Origin: CAWDPQ01 sp963804245
Lineage (GTDB): Bacteria; Acidobacteriota; Vicinamibacteria; Vicinamibacterales; 2-12-FULL-66-21
Reading direction: 5' to 3'
Assembly: GCA_963804245.1 (NCBI GenBank)
Contig: CAWDPQ010000002.1
Location: 1 to 64,000, forward strand
DNA: 64,000 nucleotides
The notes beneath the pieces are model-generated. The model had not been told where the DNA came from and ran no database searches. It saw nothing but the letters and a program-made list of their open reading frames with translations. This document shows, one piece after another, positions 16,055 through 25,254 of the stretch (position 1 is the first letter of the stretch; the number at the start of each line of letters is the position of its first letter). Both the position numbers and the translations under genes were made by a program.

Positions 16055-18391
16055 TTAGAACGTCAGGTGGAGACCGATCCGCGCGGATCGGGGCAGTGCC
16101 GGGTGGGTATGGATATCGCGGATGCCTTCGGCAGGCTCACTTGGCAAACGCGACGCGTAGAAATAATCGATATCCGAGACCGTTCGGTTGAAGATGTTGA
16201 ACAGTTCGAGCACGACTCGAGCCTTGCTGGACGCGCGATAGCCGATCTCACCATTCCAGATCGTTGTATCTCTGGAGGTGACGCTCGCATCCTCGATGAG
16301 CGGCCGCGGGCCGAAATGACGGACCCGAAGGCTGCCGAACAATGGCTGGCGGGGCTCGAAAGTAATACCGGCCGAGATCACGCGATCGAGTGCGCCGGGA
16401 ACGTGCGTGCCGGCGGGATCGTGGTCGCTGAAGCGCGCGCGGGAGAAAGCCAGATCAGCGTCGACGGTGAGCCAGGGCGCCAGCCGGGCGTAGTTCGTCC
16501 ATTCGAGGCCGACGCGGCGGCTGGGCCTTCCGGCTTCGGTCGTTCCAGCGTCACCCACGAAGAGCAGCTCGGAGTCGAGTCCCAGATACCACAGCGCCAC
16601 TGTCGACTGCAGACCGCGAACTCGAACCGTCCGAAGTCCGATCTCCGCGCCTTTCGCGCGGACGAGCGGCGTCACGCGATCGACGGGTTCGCCGCTTACC
16701 GGATCAACGGAAATGGTGGCGCCACGCGCGTCGTTGCTGTGGAACCCCGTGCCCGCGTTCACGTACAGCTCGGTGCCCTGCCAAGGTCCAAAGATCGCGG
16801 TGAACTTCGGGCTGACGAGTCCACGCGAACCGTCGCCGGAATTGAGCGGGTTGTCCGATGCCACAGAGAACTGATACACATCGGCGCGTAATCCCAGCGT
16901 CGTGCGCAGCGCACGCGTCCATTCGATTTCGCTCTGCGCATACACGCCGGCCATCGTCTGGCCTACCTCGTCCTCGCGCGTCGTGGAGAGACGCTGGCGG
17001 CCGGCGGTCCGATACAGGCCCACCGGGTCCAGCCAGTCGCGCCGGAGCTGTACGCCGACGGCACTCTCCGTGTGTCGCTCCAGGAAGTGGCCCAAACGCC
17101 GGTACGTCACGCGACCGCCGGCAGCGACCCGCCGCTCGGCCTGCTCGAACTGATCGCCGTTCTCCAGGTCGTCGAGGAAATAGGTGAAGTTGGAAAACAG
17201 ATTCAGGCTGTTGTGAAGGACGAAGCCGGATGCCCTGAGCGTTGACGGGCCAGAGGATCGCTGAAGGTCGGCGGCGATGCTCTGACGATTGGCTTCTCCT
17301 CCGTCTGTGGAGTCCAGCAGCCCGAACCGCGGAATCAAGCCGCTGGCGATGGCACGTTCCGGGACCTGGTCGGTTGAGTTCCAGTTCGCCCAGTACCCGA
17401 CGCCGGTCAACGAGAATCCGTTCCGATTGTCACCCTGGCTGTAGCGCAGGATGCCGTTGACTTTCCGGTAGTCGTCCGGCCGCACCCAGGGTCCATCGTT
17501 ATGGTTCACCTCGAGCGCGCCCAAAAGATATCCTCGACCCACGCGCGGTGACGCCGCACCAAATACGCGGCCCCACCCGTCGTTTCCGGCGCTCAGGCGC
17601 GCGACGGGCCGTTCGAGCCGGTTCACGTAGTTGACGTTGGCTGCGCCTGCGGCTGAAAAGTCCCCTTCGTCGGCGAAGTACGGTCCCTTCTTGAATTGCA
17701 CGCCGCTCACGAGCTCGGGAATCAGGAAGCTCACGTCCGCATAGCCGTGGGCATGAGCGCCCGTCGGCGTATTCACCGGCACGCCCCCGACCGTCGTCGA
17801 GAAATCCGTTCCGTGATCGAGGTTGAAGCCGCGCAAATGGTACTGGTTCGCTTTGCCCTCGCCGCTGTGCTGGCTGACGATCAGGCCCGGGACCGTTTCG
17901 AGGACTTCACCAGCTCGCATCACCGGGCGCGCATCCAGCTGCGCGGACGTCACCGCGCCCTGGCTCGCTGCGCCGGCGATCCCGACCAGGCTCGCCACCG
18001 GGTTCTCGACGTCGGCGACATTGCGAAACGTGTTCGTGCCGGTGACGATGACGTCTGCGCTCAGCGACAGTGTCAGCACGACGTCGGCATTCACGGCGAC
18101 GCCACGGCCGACGGTGATCGAACGTCGCAGCACACTGAAGTTGAGGAGGCGGTATGTGAGCTCGGCGTCGCCCGGTGGCACATCCTCGAAACGGTAGCCG
18201 CCGACGTTGTCGGTAACAGTCGTCAGCTCCAGGCCGTTGACGACGAAGACGAGATCAATGGCGACGCCGGGAAGCGCCGCCCCCGTTTGATCGAGAACGC
18301 GGCCGCTGACACGACCCAGCGAGTCCGCGTGAGCGCTAACGCCAATGAGTAGAAGCGCTACCGTGAGAAATGTGGCCAGCCTGAAGCGCAT
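16055..18391 (-). CDS. TonB-dependent receptor with carboxypeptidase-regulatory-like N-domain
   Basis: 778 residues, outer-membrane active transporter. A signal peptide (ends SAHA) leads into an Ig-like CarboxypepD_reg segment (GRVSGRVLDQTGAALPGVAI), then a plug with RAGEVLETVPGLIVSQHSGE and YHLRGFNLDHGTDFSTTVGG, followed by TGAHAHGYADVSFLIPELV. The barrel ends in SARIGLHLTF, with the terminal Phe needed for BamA recognition. The HGTDF...HAHGY...FLIPEL pattern defines a recognisable receptor subgroup, but its ligand is not determined here. It diverges from the small exported-protein gene at 18486. Confidence 0.92.
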   Translation of the reverse strand: MRFRLATFLTVALLLIGVSAHADSLGRVSGRVLDQTGAALPGVAIDLVFVVNGLELTTVTDNVGGYRFEDVPPGDAELTYRLLNFSVLRRSITVGRGVAVNADVVLTLSLSADVIVTGTNTFRNVADVENPVASLVGIAGAASQGAVTSAQLDARPVMRAGEVLETVPGLIVSQHSGEGKANQYHLRGFNLDHGTDFSTTVGGVPVNTPTGAHAHGYADVSFLIPELVSGVQFKKGPYFADEGDFSAAGAANVNYVNRLERPVARLSAGNDGWGRVFGAASPRVGRGYLLGALEVNHNDGPWVRPDDYRKVNGILRYSQGDNRNGFSLTGVGYWANWNSTDQVPERAIASGLIPRFGLLDSTDGGEANRQSIAADLQRSSGPSTLRASGFVLHNSLNLFSNFTYFLDDLENGDQFEQAERRVAAGGRVTYRRLGHFLERHTESAVGVQLRRDWLDPVGLYRTAGRQRLSTTREDEVGQTMAGVYAQSEIEWTRALRTTLGLRADVYQFSVASDNPLNSGDGSRGLVSPKFTAIFGPWQGTELYVNAGTGFHSNDARGATISVDPVSGEPVDRVTPLVRAKGAEIGLRTVRVRGLQSTVALWYLGLDSELLFVGDAGTTEAGRPSRRVGLEWTNYARLAPWLTVDADLAFSRARFSDHDPAGTHVPGALDRVISAGITFEPRQPLFGSLRVRHFGPRPLIEDASVTSRDTTIWNGEIGYRASSKARVVLELFNIFNRTVSDIDYFYASRLPSEPAEGIRDIHTHPALPRSARIGLHLTF

Positions 18392-18463
18392 TCACGAGTC
18401 TCGATAAGTCTCTACGTCCCGGAAGCCTGCCCGGATTGGCGGCCGACTGGACCATTTTTGCGA

Positions 18464-18472
18464 TGCTACAAT
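18464..18472 (+). promoter_or_regulatory. Extended -10 promoter element
   Basis: TGCTACAAT, an extended -10 (TG-N-TACAAT), lies 14 bases before ATG 18486, predicting a very short leader for the small exported-protein gene. No good -35 is seen. Confidence 0.35.
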
Positions 18473-18485
18473 AGCGGCCATAAAC

Positions 18486-18719
18486 ATGCGCAGGCCACAT
18501 CGGTCTGTCGTCGGCTTCTGCATCCTCGTCATCGGGCTGTCGGCGGTCCTGCCAGGGATCTCCGGGCTCGAATGCGCGCTCGTCGAGCCTCAATGGGTGC
18601 TGCTCGCGGACGAAACGCCCGTCGCCGTCGACAACACGGTCGAGCCGGTCAACGAACAGCCGCTCCCTCTTCATTCGTTCCTCCCTTCGCGCGCGCCTCC
18701 CTCGGTCCCCGTCGCGTAG
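18486..18719 (+). CDS. Small exported protein of unknown function
   Basis: 77 residues with an N-terminal signal or anchor (SVVGFCILVIGLSAVLPGIS), a short region with one Cys, and a Pro-rich tail (LHSFLPSRAPPSVPVA). It stands 110 bases upstream of the SecA paralogue on the same strand and diverges from the TonB receptor gene. No family recognised; the position makes it a candidate partner or substrate of its neighbours, which is only inference. Confidence 0.5.
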   Translation: MRRPHRSVVGFCILVIGLSAVLPGISGLECALVEPQWVLLADETPVAVDNTVEPVNEQPLPLHSFLPSRAPPSVPVA

Positions 18720-18828
18720 CGACACGTCATTCGATTCCTAAATCCCGGCGCCCTGCAGGTTTGAGCGATCAGGTCACGTGACCTCCGACCCGAGCCCTGC
18801 CGCCCGCGCCGGCGTGCAAGGGGGACAC

Positions 18829-21252
18829 ATGAAGGGATTCTTGAGGCAAGGCATCGGCCGACTTCAATGGGGAAGTGTTCGCTTCGACTTGAGCGATTAC
18901 GCGGCGACAACGGCTGCGATCGCCGATCTCGAGAAGGAACTGCGCGAGCTCTCCGATCAGGAGATCGAGCGCCGCGGTCAGGATCTTCATGTCAGGGCTC
19001 GCGCCGGCGCAGATCGAAGCGTCCTGCGCATCCCGTCGTTTGCGCTGACGCGGGAAGCGTCGCGCCGTGTCCTTGGCGAGCGTCCGTTCGATGAACAGGT
19101 TATCGCGGGCCTGGCTCTCGACGCCGGACATGTCGTGGAGATGCAGACCGGTGAAGGAAAGACGCTGGCGGCCGTGATGCCGGCAGCGCTCAACGCTTTC
19201 GCCGATCGCGGCGTGCACGTTCTGACGTTCAACGATTACCTGGCCCGGCGCGACGCCGATTGGATGGGGCCGGTCTATCGACTGCTCGGACTGTCTGTCG
19301 CCCACGTTCAGCAGGGGATGTCGTCCAGCGCGCGGCGAACGGCCTACGGCGCCGGCATCACCTACGTCACCGCGAAAGAGGCTGGCTTCGACTATCTCCG
19401 CGATCTTCTCGTGATGAACGCCGGCGATCTGGTGCACCGCCCGTTTCATGTTGCGATCGTGGACGAAGCCGATTCCTTGATGATCGACGAGGCGCGTGTC
19501 CCGCTGGTGATCGCCGGACGCGTGGAACTCGGGGATTCGCGTGCGCCGCGGCTGGCTGGTCTGGTCGCCTCCCTGTGTGCCGGCACACATTTCGACACCG
19601 ACGAGTACGGGAGGGACGTCGAGCTGACCGAGAGAGGCGCCGAGCATGTCGAGCAGATTCTGGGCTGCGGCCCCCTTCACTCCACGGAGAACGTTGCGCT
19701 GCTCACCGAACTGAACTGTGCGCTGCACGCTCGCGTCCTCCTGCGACGCGACATCGACTACATCGTTCGCACCGGCCGGATCGAGATCGTTGATGAACTC
19801 ACCGGACGTGTGGTCACGGATCGCCATTGGCCAGACGGTCTGCAGGCGGCGCTGGAAGCCAAGGAGGGCCTCGAGCGGCGGCCGGACGGGCGCATTCTCG
19901 GGTCGATCACGCTGCAGCGATTCCTTCGCGGCTACCCGCGCCTGAGCGGCATGTCCGGAACGGCGCAGGATGCTGCCGCCGAACTGCATCAACTCTATGG
20001 ACGCGATGTCGTCGTCATTCCCACACACCGATCGATGGTGCGTATCGATCGACCGGACGTCGTCTTCTCACATCGTGAGGTGAAGGATCACGCCATCGTC
20101 GCCGAAATCGAGCGTGCACATGCCGCCGGGCGGCCTGTGCTGGTGGGGACTTCGACCGTCGCGGAGTCGGAGCGGCTGGCCGAGCGGTTCCGCAGCCGCA
20201 GCATTCCGTGCGAGGTCTTGAATGCCAAGAACGACGCGGAAGAGGCGTCGATAGTCGCGCGGGCCGGCGCCCTCGGCGCCGTCACGATCTCCACGAACAT
20301 GGCCGGTCGCGGTACCGATATCCGCCTCGGCGGCGAGGACGAAACGGATCGCGAGCGCGTCGCCGCGCTCGGCGGTCTCTATGTCATCGGTACAAATCGG
20401 CACGAGAGCCGGCGCGTGGATCTGCAACTTCGCGGGCGTGCCGGACGGCAGGGGGATCCCGGCGAGTCGCGATTCTTCGTGAGCCTCGAGGATGACTTGT
20501 TCGTGCGTTACGGAATCCAGGGCGTCATTCCCGCGCGATTTCTCCAGAAATTCGCGACGCCCATCGAGAGCCCGATCGTCGAGCGGGAGGTCGCGCGCGC
20601 GCAGCGGATCGTCGAGGGTCAGAACCTCGAGATTCGCCGGACGCTCGCCCGGTATGCCGCGGTGGTCGAGCAGCAGCACGATCTGATCGTCGAGCGACGC
20701 TACTCGATCCTGACCGGGGAGGATGCACCTGGCATCTGGCAACGAACCACGGAACAGTGCGCTGCGCTCGTAGCCGTGGTGGGCGAGCACGCCGTCGTCG
20801 ACGCAGAGCGCACGGTCACGCTCGCTTGCATCGACCGGGCGTGGCGCGATCATCTGGCGCTCTGTGCGGATGTTCGCGAGGGTATCCATCTAGTCCGGCT
20901 GGGCGGTCAAGATCCGTTGACAGCGTTCACGAGCGAAGCCATTCAGGCGTTTTCGACGATTGACGAGGCGATCGACGAGGCGGTCAGAGCGGCGCTGTCC
21001 AAGGTGCGCATCGTTGACGGTCGCGTGGATCTCACGTCGACGGGCATCACCGCGCCGTCAGCAACGTGGACCTATCTCGTGAATGACGACCCGTTCAAGA
21101 GCCGTATCGGTGCGATGCTCACTGGTCCTGGGAGGGCCACACTCGGGATCTACTCGGCTGCGATGTTGATGCCCTTGCTGATGCTGTGGGGCGTCGTCGC
21201 GAGGCTGCTGCGGCGGGACGAACGGCGGCGCGCCGATCCCCATGGCAGATAG
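18829..21252 (+). CDS. SecA-type translocase ATPase with C-terminal membrane segment (accessory SecA)
   Basis: About 807 residues. Start ATG 18829 follows AAGGGGGAC; an upstream in-frame GTG at 18778 is less likely. SecA motor motifs are complete: GHVVEMQTGEGKTLAA (Walker A, about 100-115), LTFNDYLARRDADWMGPVY, VDEADSLMIDEARVPLV (DEAD region and start of the preprotein-binding domain), MSGTAQDAA, STNMAGRGTDIRLGG and QLRGRAGRQGDPG. The helical scaffold region holds RDHLALCADVREGIHLVRLG. The usual C-terminal zinc-binding CxCxnCH is absent and is replaced by a hydrophobic helix (LGIYSAAMLMPLLMLWGVVA, about 770-795) with a basic tail. This divergent form is probably not the housekeeping SecA. It is followed by ppx and ppk. 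Confidence 0.88.
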   Translation: MKGFLRQGIGRLQWGSVRFDLSDYAATTAAIADLEKELRELSDQEIERRGQDLHVRARAGADRSVLRIPSFALTREASRRVLGERPFDEQVIAGLALDAGHVVEMQTGEGKTLAAVMPAALNAFADRGVHVLTFNDYLARRDADWMGPVYRLLGLSVAHVQQGMSSSARRTAYGAGITYVTAKEAGFDYLRDLLVMNAGDLVHRPFHVAIVDEADSLMIDEARVPLVIAGRVELGDSRAPRLAGLVASLCAGTHFDTDEYGRDVELTERGAEHVEQILGCGPLHSTENVALLTELNCALHARVLLRRDIDYIVRTGRIEIVDELTGRVVTDRHWPDGLQAALEAKEGLERRPDGRILGSITLQRFLRGYPRLSGMSGTAQDAAAELHQLYGRDVVVIPTHRSMVRIDRPDVVFSHREVKDHAIVAEIERAHAAGRPVLVGTSTVAESERLAERFRSRSIPCEVLNAKNDAEEASIVARAGALGAVTISTNMAGRGTDIRLGGEDETDRERVAALGGLYVIGTNRHESRRVDLQLRGRAGRQGDPGESRFFVSLEDDLFVRYGIQGVIPARFLQKFATPIESPIVEREVARAQRIVEGQNLEIRRTLARYAAVVEQQHDLIVERRYSILTGEDAPGIWQRTTEQCAALVAVVGEHAVVDAERTVTLACIDRAWRDHLALCADVREGIHLVRLGGQDPLTAFTSEAIQAFSTIDEAIDEAVRAALSKVRIVDGRVDLTSTGITAPSATWTYLVNDDPFKSRIGAMLTGPGRATLGIYSAAMLMPLLMLWGVVARLLRRDERRRADPHGR

Positions 21253-21401
21253 GAACCAGCCGCTAATGGCTTCTGAGGTATTTCATTCCCGTATCGCCAG
21301 CGCCATCCGGTCCTTCATGCTCACTCTCCTAGGGTCAGAAGGCGCGTTACACCATAGTTACACCGCTGACGCGACGATCCCGGGTTCGGTATCATCCCGT
21401 C

Positions 21402-23018
21402 ATGACTGCGCCCGAACGCAGCTCGCCGGCTGAGGTGAAGGACACAAAGAAAGCCTCAACCGCCGAGCCTCAGCAAAGTGCCCCTAAATTGGTGGCTGTG
21501 CTCGATATGGGCGCGAGCGCCATCCGGTTAGCCATAGCTGAGCTTGCGGCCAACAACCGGCCGCGAATCATCGAGGAAGCCTCGAAAGGCGTGCTGCTCG
21601 GACGGGACACGTTTTCGCTCGGCGCCATTCGATCGCAGACCATCGATGCAGCCATCGCGGCGCTGTCCGGTTTCCGCCAGATCATGAAGAACTATGGCGT
21701 CGAGGAAATGCACGCAGTCGCTACCAGTGCGGTCAGGGAAGCGCGGAACGGCGACATGTTTCTCGATCGCATTCAGTCGAGGATAGGAGTCGCGTTCGAA
21801 GTCATCAACGGTGCGGAGGAGGGCCGCCTCGTCTTTCTTGCGGTTCGCGATGTGCTCAAACGGCACGCGGCGTTCCGCGGAGCGCGCACGCTGCTGGCGG
21901 AAGTTGGAGGCGGCAGCACGAGTCTGACGCTGCTCCGCGGTGGTGAGCCGAGCCGGTCCGGGATGTACAGCCTGGGTTCGGTGCGGCTTCGACAACAGCT
22001 CGACCTGCGCCGCCACAGCCAGGAAATTCAGACCGCCCTGATTCGACGTTACGTCGCGAACGTGATCGAAGAGATTCGTCTCGAGATCCCGCTGAGCCGG
22101 ATCAGCCATTTCATCGCGATAGGCGGTGACGTTCGCTTTGCCGCCTCGCAGATTGTGGAAGGGGAGAGCACGGACCCGGTTCGCGAGATCCCGCGCGAGC
22201 GATTTCTCGCGTTCTGCGATGAGGTCGAACGTCTGGACGAAGATGCCGTAATCGAGCGCTTCCGGCTTCCCGCCGTGGAAGCCGAAACGCTGGCGCCGGC
22301 ACTATTGGTGTACCGCGCGCTGCTCTTGGAGACTGCGGCCCGCCAGGTGCTCATTTCCGCCGCGTCACTCAGGGCCGGCGTGCTGCTGGATGTGACGGAG
22401 CCGAGCGGTCGGGTCAGCGCCGAAGACTTCGCGCAGCAGGTGCTGGCCAGCGCCGAGGCCCTGGGGCAGCGATATCGATTGGATCGCGAACACGGTCAGC
22501 ACGTCGCCAACCTCTGCGCCCGCCTGTTCGATGCGCTGAGCGAGGAGCACGGCCTCGGGGAGCGCGAGCGTCTGCTGCTCAGAGTCGCCGGCTTGCTGCA
22601 CGACGTGGGTATGTACGTGAGCCAGCGCGCCCATCACAAGCATTCGCAGTACATCCTGGCCGAGTCGCCGATTTTCGGCCTGTCTTCGGAAGAGACCGCC
22701 ATCGTGTCGAACATCGCCCGCTATCACCGGCGAGGCATGCCGCAGCGCAGTCATGTGCCATACGTGGCGCTCGACAGGCAGGATCGGCTCGTCGTCAACA
22801 AACTGGCGGCAATTCTTCGCATCGGGAACGCCCTTGATGCCGAGCACATGCAGAAGGTCAGCGGCCTTCGCGTCACCCGCCGCGGCAGTACCTGGGTGAT
22901 CGAGCTCGAAGGCTCCGGCGATCTGACGATGGAACGGCTGGCGGCCACCGCCCGAGCGGACATGTTCGTCGAAACGTTCGGACGACAGGTTGTCGTCCAG
23001 CCGCGGGGAGCAGCCTGA
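21402..23018 (+). CDS. ppx: Exopolyphosphatase / Ppx-GppA phosphatase with HD domain
   Basis: 538 residues. Actin-like ASKHA phosphatase fold: KLVAVLDMGASAIRLAIAE (phosphate 1 loop, about 30-48), AVATSAVREARNG (about 107-119), INGAEEGRLVFLAV with the conserved EEGR, and LLAEVGGGSTSLTLL (phosphate 2). A C-terminal HD-type region (LLHDVGMYV, HHKHSQYIL, IARYHRRGMP) follows. Hydrolyses terminal phosphates from polyphosphate and/or pppGpp. Its stop overlaps the start of ppk by one base (TGATG at 23016-23020), so the making and breaking enzymes are translationally coupled. Confidence 0.92.
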   Translation: MTAPERSSPAEVKDTKKASTAEPQQSAPKLVAVLDMGASAIRLAIAELAANNRPRIIEEASKGVLLGRDTFSLGAIRSQTIDAAIAALSGFRQIMKNYGVEEMHAVATSAVREARNGDMFLDRIQSRIGVAFEVINGAEEGRLVFLAVRDVLKRHAAFRGARTLLAEVGGGSTSLTLLRGGEPSRSGMYSLGSVRLRQQLDLRRHSQEIQTALIRRYVANVIEEIRLEIPLSRISHFIAIGGDVRFAASQIVEGESTDPVREIPRERFLAFCDEVERLDEDAVIERFRLPAVEAETLAPALLVYRALLLETAARQVLISAASLRAGVLLDVTEPSGRVSAEDFAQQVLASAEALGQRYRLDREHGQHVANLCARLFDALSEEHGLGERERLLLRVAGLLHDVGMYVSQRAHHKHSQYILAESPIFGLSSEETAIVSNIARYHRRGMPQRSHVPYVALDRQDRLVVNKLAAILRIGNALDAEHMQKVSGLRVTRRGSTWVIELEGSGDLTMERLAATARADMFVETFGRQVVVQPRGAA

Positions 23019-25126
23019 TGGCAACCGAGGTTGTGACCGAGGCGCCGCTCTTCTTGAATCGTGAGCTGTCATGGCTCGCATTCAACGAACGCGTCCTCGA
23101 GGAGGCTGCCGATCCGCGCACGCCGTTGCTCGAACGTCTGAAGTTTGCCTCCATCGCTGCCGGCAACCTCGATGAATTCTTCATGGTCCGGGTGGCCGGT
23201 CTACACGAGGCCATCTCTGACGACGATGCGTCCGTCGACTTGACGGGGTTGACACCGCAGCAGCAGCTGACCGCTGTCGCTCGTCGCAGCCACGACTTCG
23301 TGGCCGCACTCTACGACCTGACGACGCGCGAGCTTTTGCCGGCGCTGGCGAAACACAAGATTCGGGTCGTCTCGCTCGAGGAGCTCGGGGATCGCGCCGC
23401 GATCGCCGCCCTCTTCCGCGACACGGTGTCGCCGGTCCTGACGCCGCTCGCGATCGACGAGGCGCGGCCGTTTCCGCTCCTGGCCTCGCTGAGCCTGAAT
23501 CTTGCCGTCGTCCTGGCCGGCACGGCGGAAGCCAAGGAACCGCGCCTCGCCATCGTTCAGGTTCCGGCAGGCTTGACACGTCTCGTGCAGATCCCGAAGA
23601 GCGGTCACACGTTTGTCCTGCTCGAGGAAATCATTCGAGCCCATCTGGCCGATCTTTTCCCCGGACAGCAGATCGTCGAGTCGAGAGTCATCCGTCTCGC
23701 GCGGGACGCCGAGCTGGAACTGGATGAAGAAGGAGGCCGCACCCACCTCGAAGCCGTCGAGCGCGAAGTCCGGCGACGGCGGCGAAGCGACGTCGTTCGC
23801 CTGGAGGTCGAGGCAACTGCTTCGGACACGCTGGTCGCCTCTCTTCGCGACCGACTGGAGCTGAGCGAGGACGACGTCTACCTGATCCCAGGTCCGCTGG
23901 ATCTGCGCGTGCTGTTCCCGTTGACCGAGTTGCCCGGGTTCGACGTGCTCAGAGATCCGCCGCTGCAGCCAGCCGACGTTCTGGTGGGCTCCGAGCACGA
24001 CGATCTGTTCTCGATACTCGACAAGCAGGACGTCCTGCTCCACCATCCGTACGACTCCTACGAGCCCGTCATTGCCTTGCTCGATCAGGCCGCCGACGAT
24101 CCGGACGTCCTGGCCATCAAGCAGACGTTGTACCGCACCGCCGTGGGATCGAAACTGCTCGCGAGCCTGCAGCGGGCCGCCGAGAGCAGCAAGCAGGTCA
24201 CGGTGCTCGTCGAGCTGACGGCGCGCTTCGACGAAGAGCGGAACATCAAGTGGGCGCGCGCGCTCGAGGAAGCGGGCGCTCATGTGATCTACGGTGTGCG
24301 CGGGTACAAGACGCACGCCAAGATCTGCCTGATCGTGAAGCGCACGCCGCGCGGTCTCCGCCGCTACGTGCACCTGGGCACGGGCAACTACAACGAGCGC
24401 ACGGCGCGCGTCTACACCGACTTCGGGCTCATGACGAGCTCGGCGGCAATCGCCGAGGACGCCGCGGCATTTTTCAATGCCCTGACCGGCTACTCCGATC
24501 CGCCCAGGCTCAAGAAGCTGGTGATGGCCCCGACCGAGCTGCGGCGGCGGTTCCTGAAATTGATCGATCGGGAAAAGCGGCGCGCGGAAGCCGGCCAGCC
24601 CGCCGAGATCATCGCCAAGATGAACTCGCTCATTGACGAGGGGATCATTCGTGCGCTGTATGAGGCGTCGCGCAGCGGTGTTCGCATCCGTTTGAACGTG
24701 CGCGGCATCTGCGCGCTGCGTCCCGGTATTCCCGATCTGAGCGCCACGATCGAGGTCGTGTCGATCGTCGATCGTTTTCTCGAACATTCGCGCGTCTACT
24801 ACTTCCTCAACGGCGGCGACGAACAGGTCTACCTGGCGAGCGCGGACTGGATGACGCGCAACCTGGATCGGCGCGTCGAGCTGATGTTTCCCATCGAGCA
24901 TCCCGGCCACAAGGCGTCGGTTCTGCACGCCCTGCGGGCCATGTTCCGCGACAACGTCAAGGCGCGCGTGCTGGGTCCGGACGGCGTCTACACGCGCGCA
25001 TCGGCCACGGCCGATGACTCACCTTGTCGGGTGCAGGTGGTGTTGCAGGAGGACGCGCGCCGCCGTACCGCACAGGCGATCGAACGGGCGGGCGTGACGT
25101 TTCGACCGGCGCCTGGTGGCGAGTGA
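23018..25126 (+). CDS. ppk1: Polyphosphate kinase 1
   Basis: 702 residues, the standard length. Makes polyphosphate reversibly from ATP at the membrane. The N-terminal domain begins NRELSWLAFNERVLEEA with GNLDEFFMVRVAGL. The catalytic phospholipase-D-like part contains AIKQTLYRT, the phosphorylated-His segment YKTHAKICLIVKR and VHLGTGNYNERTARVYTDFG, and the C-terminal LNVRGICALRPGIP. All key motifs appear intact. Coupled to ppx upstream; no pstSCAB or pho box seen nearby. Confidence 0.96.
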   Translation: MATEVVTEAPLFLNRELSWLAFNERVLEEAADPRTPLLERLKFASIAAGNLDEFFMVRVAGLHEAISDDDASVDLTGLTPQQQLTAVARRSHDFVAALYDLTTRELLPALAKHKIRVVSLEELGDRAAIAALFRDTVSPVLTPLAIDEARPFPLLASLSLNLAVVLAGTAEAKEPRLAIVQVPAGLTRLVQIPKSGHTFVLLEEIIRAHLADLFPGQQIVESRVIRLARDAELELDEEGGRTHLEAVEREVRRRRRSDVVRLEVEATASDTLVASLRDRLELSEDDVYLIPGPLDLRVLFPLTELPGFDVLRDPPLQPADVLVGSEHDDLFSILDKQDVLLHHPYDSYEPVIALLDQAADDPDVLAIKQTLYRTAVGSKLLASLQRAAESSKQVTVLVELTARFDEERNIKWARALEEAGAHVIYGVRGYKTHAKICLIVKRTPRGLRRYVHLGTGNYNERTARVYTDFGLMTSSAAIAEDAAAFFNALTGYSDPPRLKKLVMAPTELRRRFLKLIDREKRRAEAGQPAEIIAKMNSLIDEGIIRALYEASRSGVRIRLNVRGICALRPGIPDLSATIEVVSIVDRFLEHSRVYYFLNGGDEQVYLASADWMTRNLDRRVELMFPIEHPGHKASVLHALRAMFRDNVKARVLGPDGVYTRASATADDSPCRVQVVLQEDARRRTAQAIERAGVTFRPAPGGE

Positions 25127-25149
25127 TCGAAGCGGAGCTCAGGAGCGAT

Positions 25150-25240
25150 CAGACACAGGAGACCAGGAGATCAGGAGATTTTTGTTTTTCTCCCAACCAA
25201 TGAACTCCTGAACTCCTGTTGAGATCCCTCCTGACCTCCG
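25150..25240. repeat. CAGGAG / CTCCTG inverted tandem tract between convergent genes
   Basis: Tandem CAGGAG(A)-type units (25157-25180) run into TTTTTGTTTTTCTCC, followed by CTCCTG units in the opposite sense (25204-25235). It lies between ppk1 and the convergent monooxygenase gene and could act as a two-way terminator. The design, tandem units then their inverse, parallels the larger octamer array at 36221-36386. Confidence 0.6.
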
Positions 25241-25254
25241 CGTGTTGGGTTGCC

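Noticed and set aside
23201..24928. Minus-strand open frame of 575 codons
   Set aside because: Antisense to polyphosphate kinase with complete motifs.
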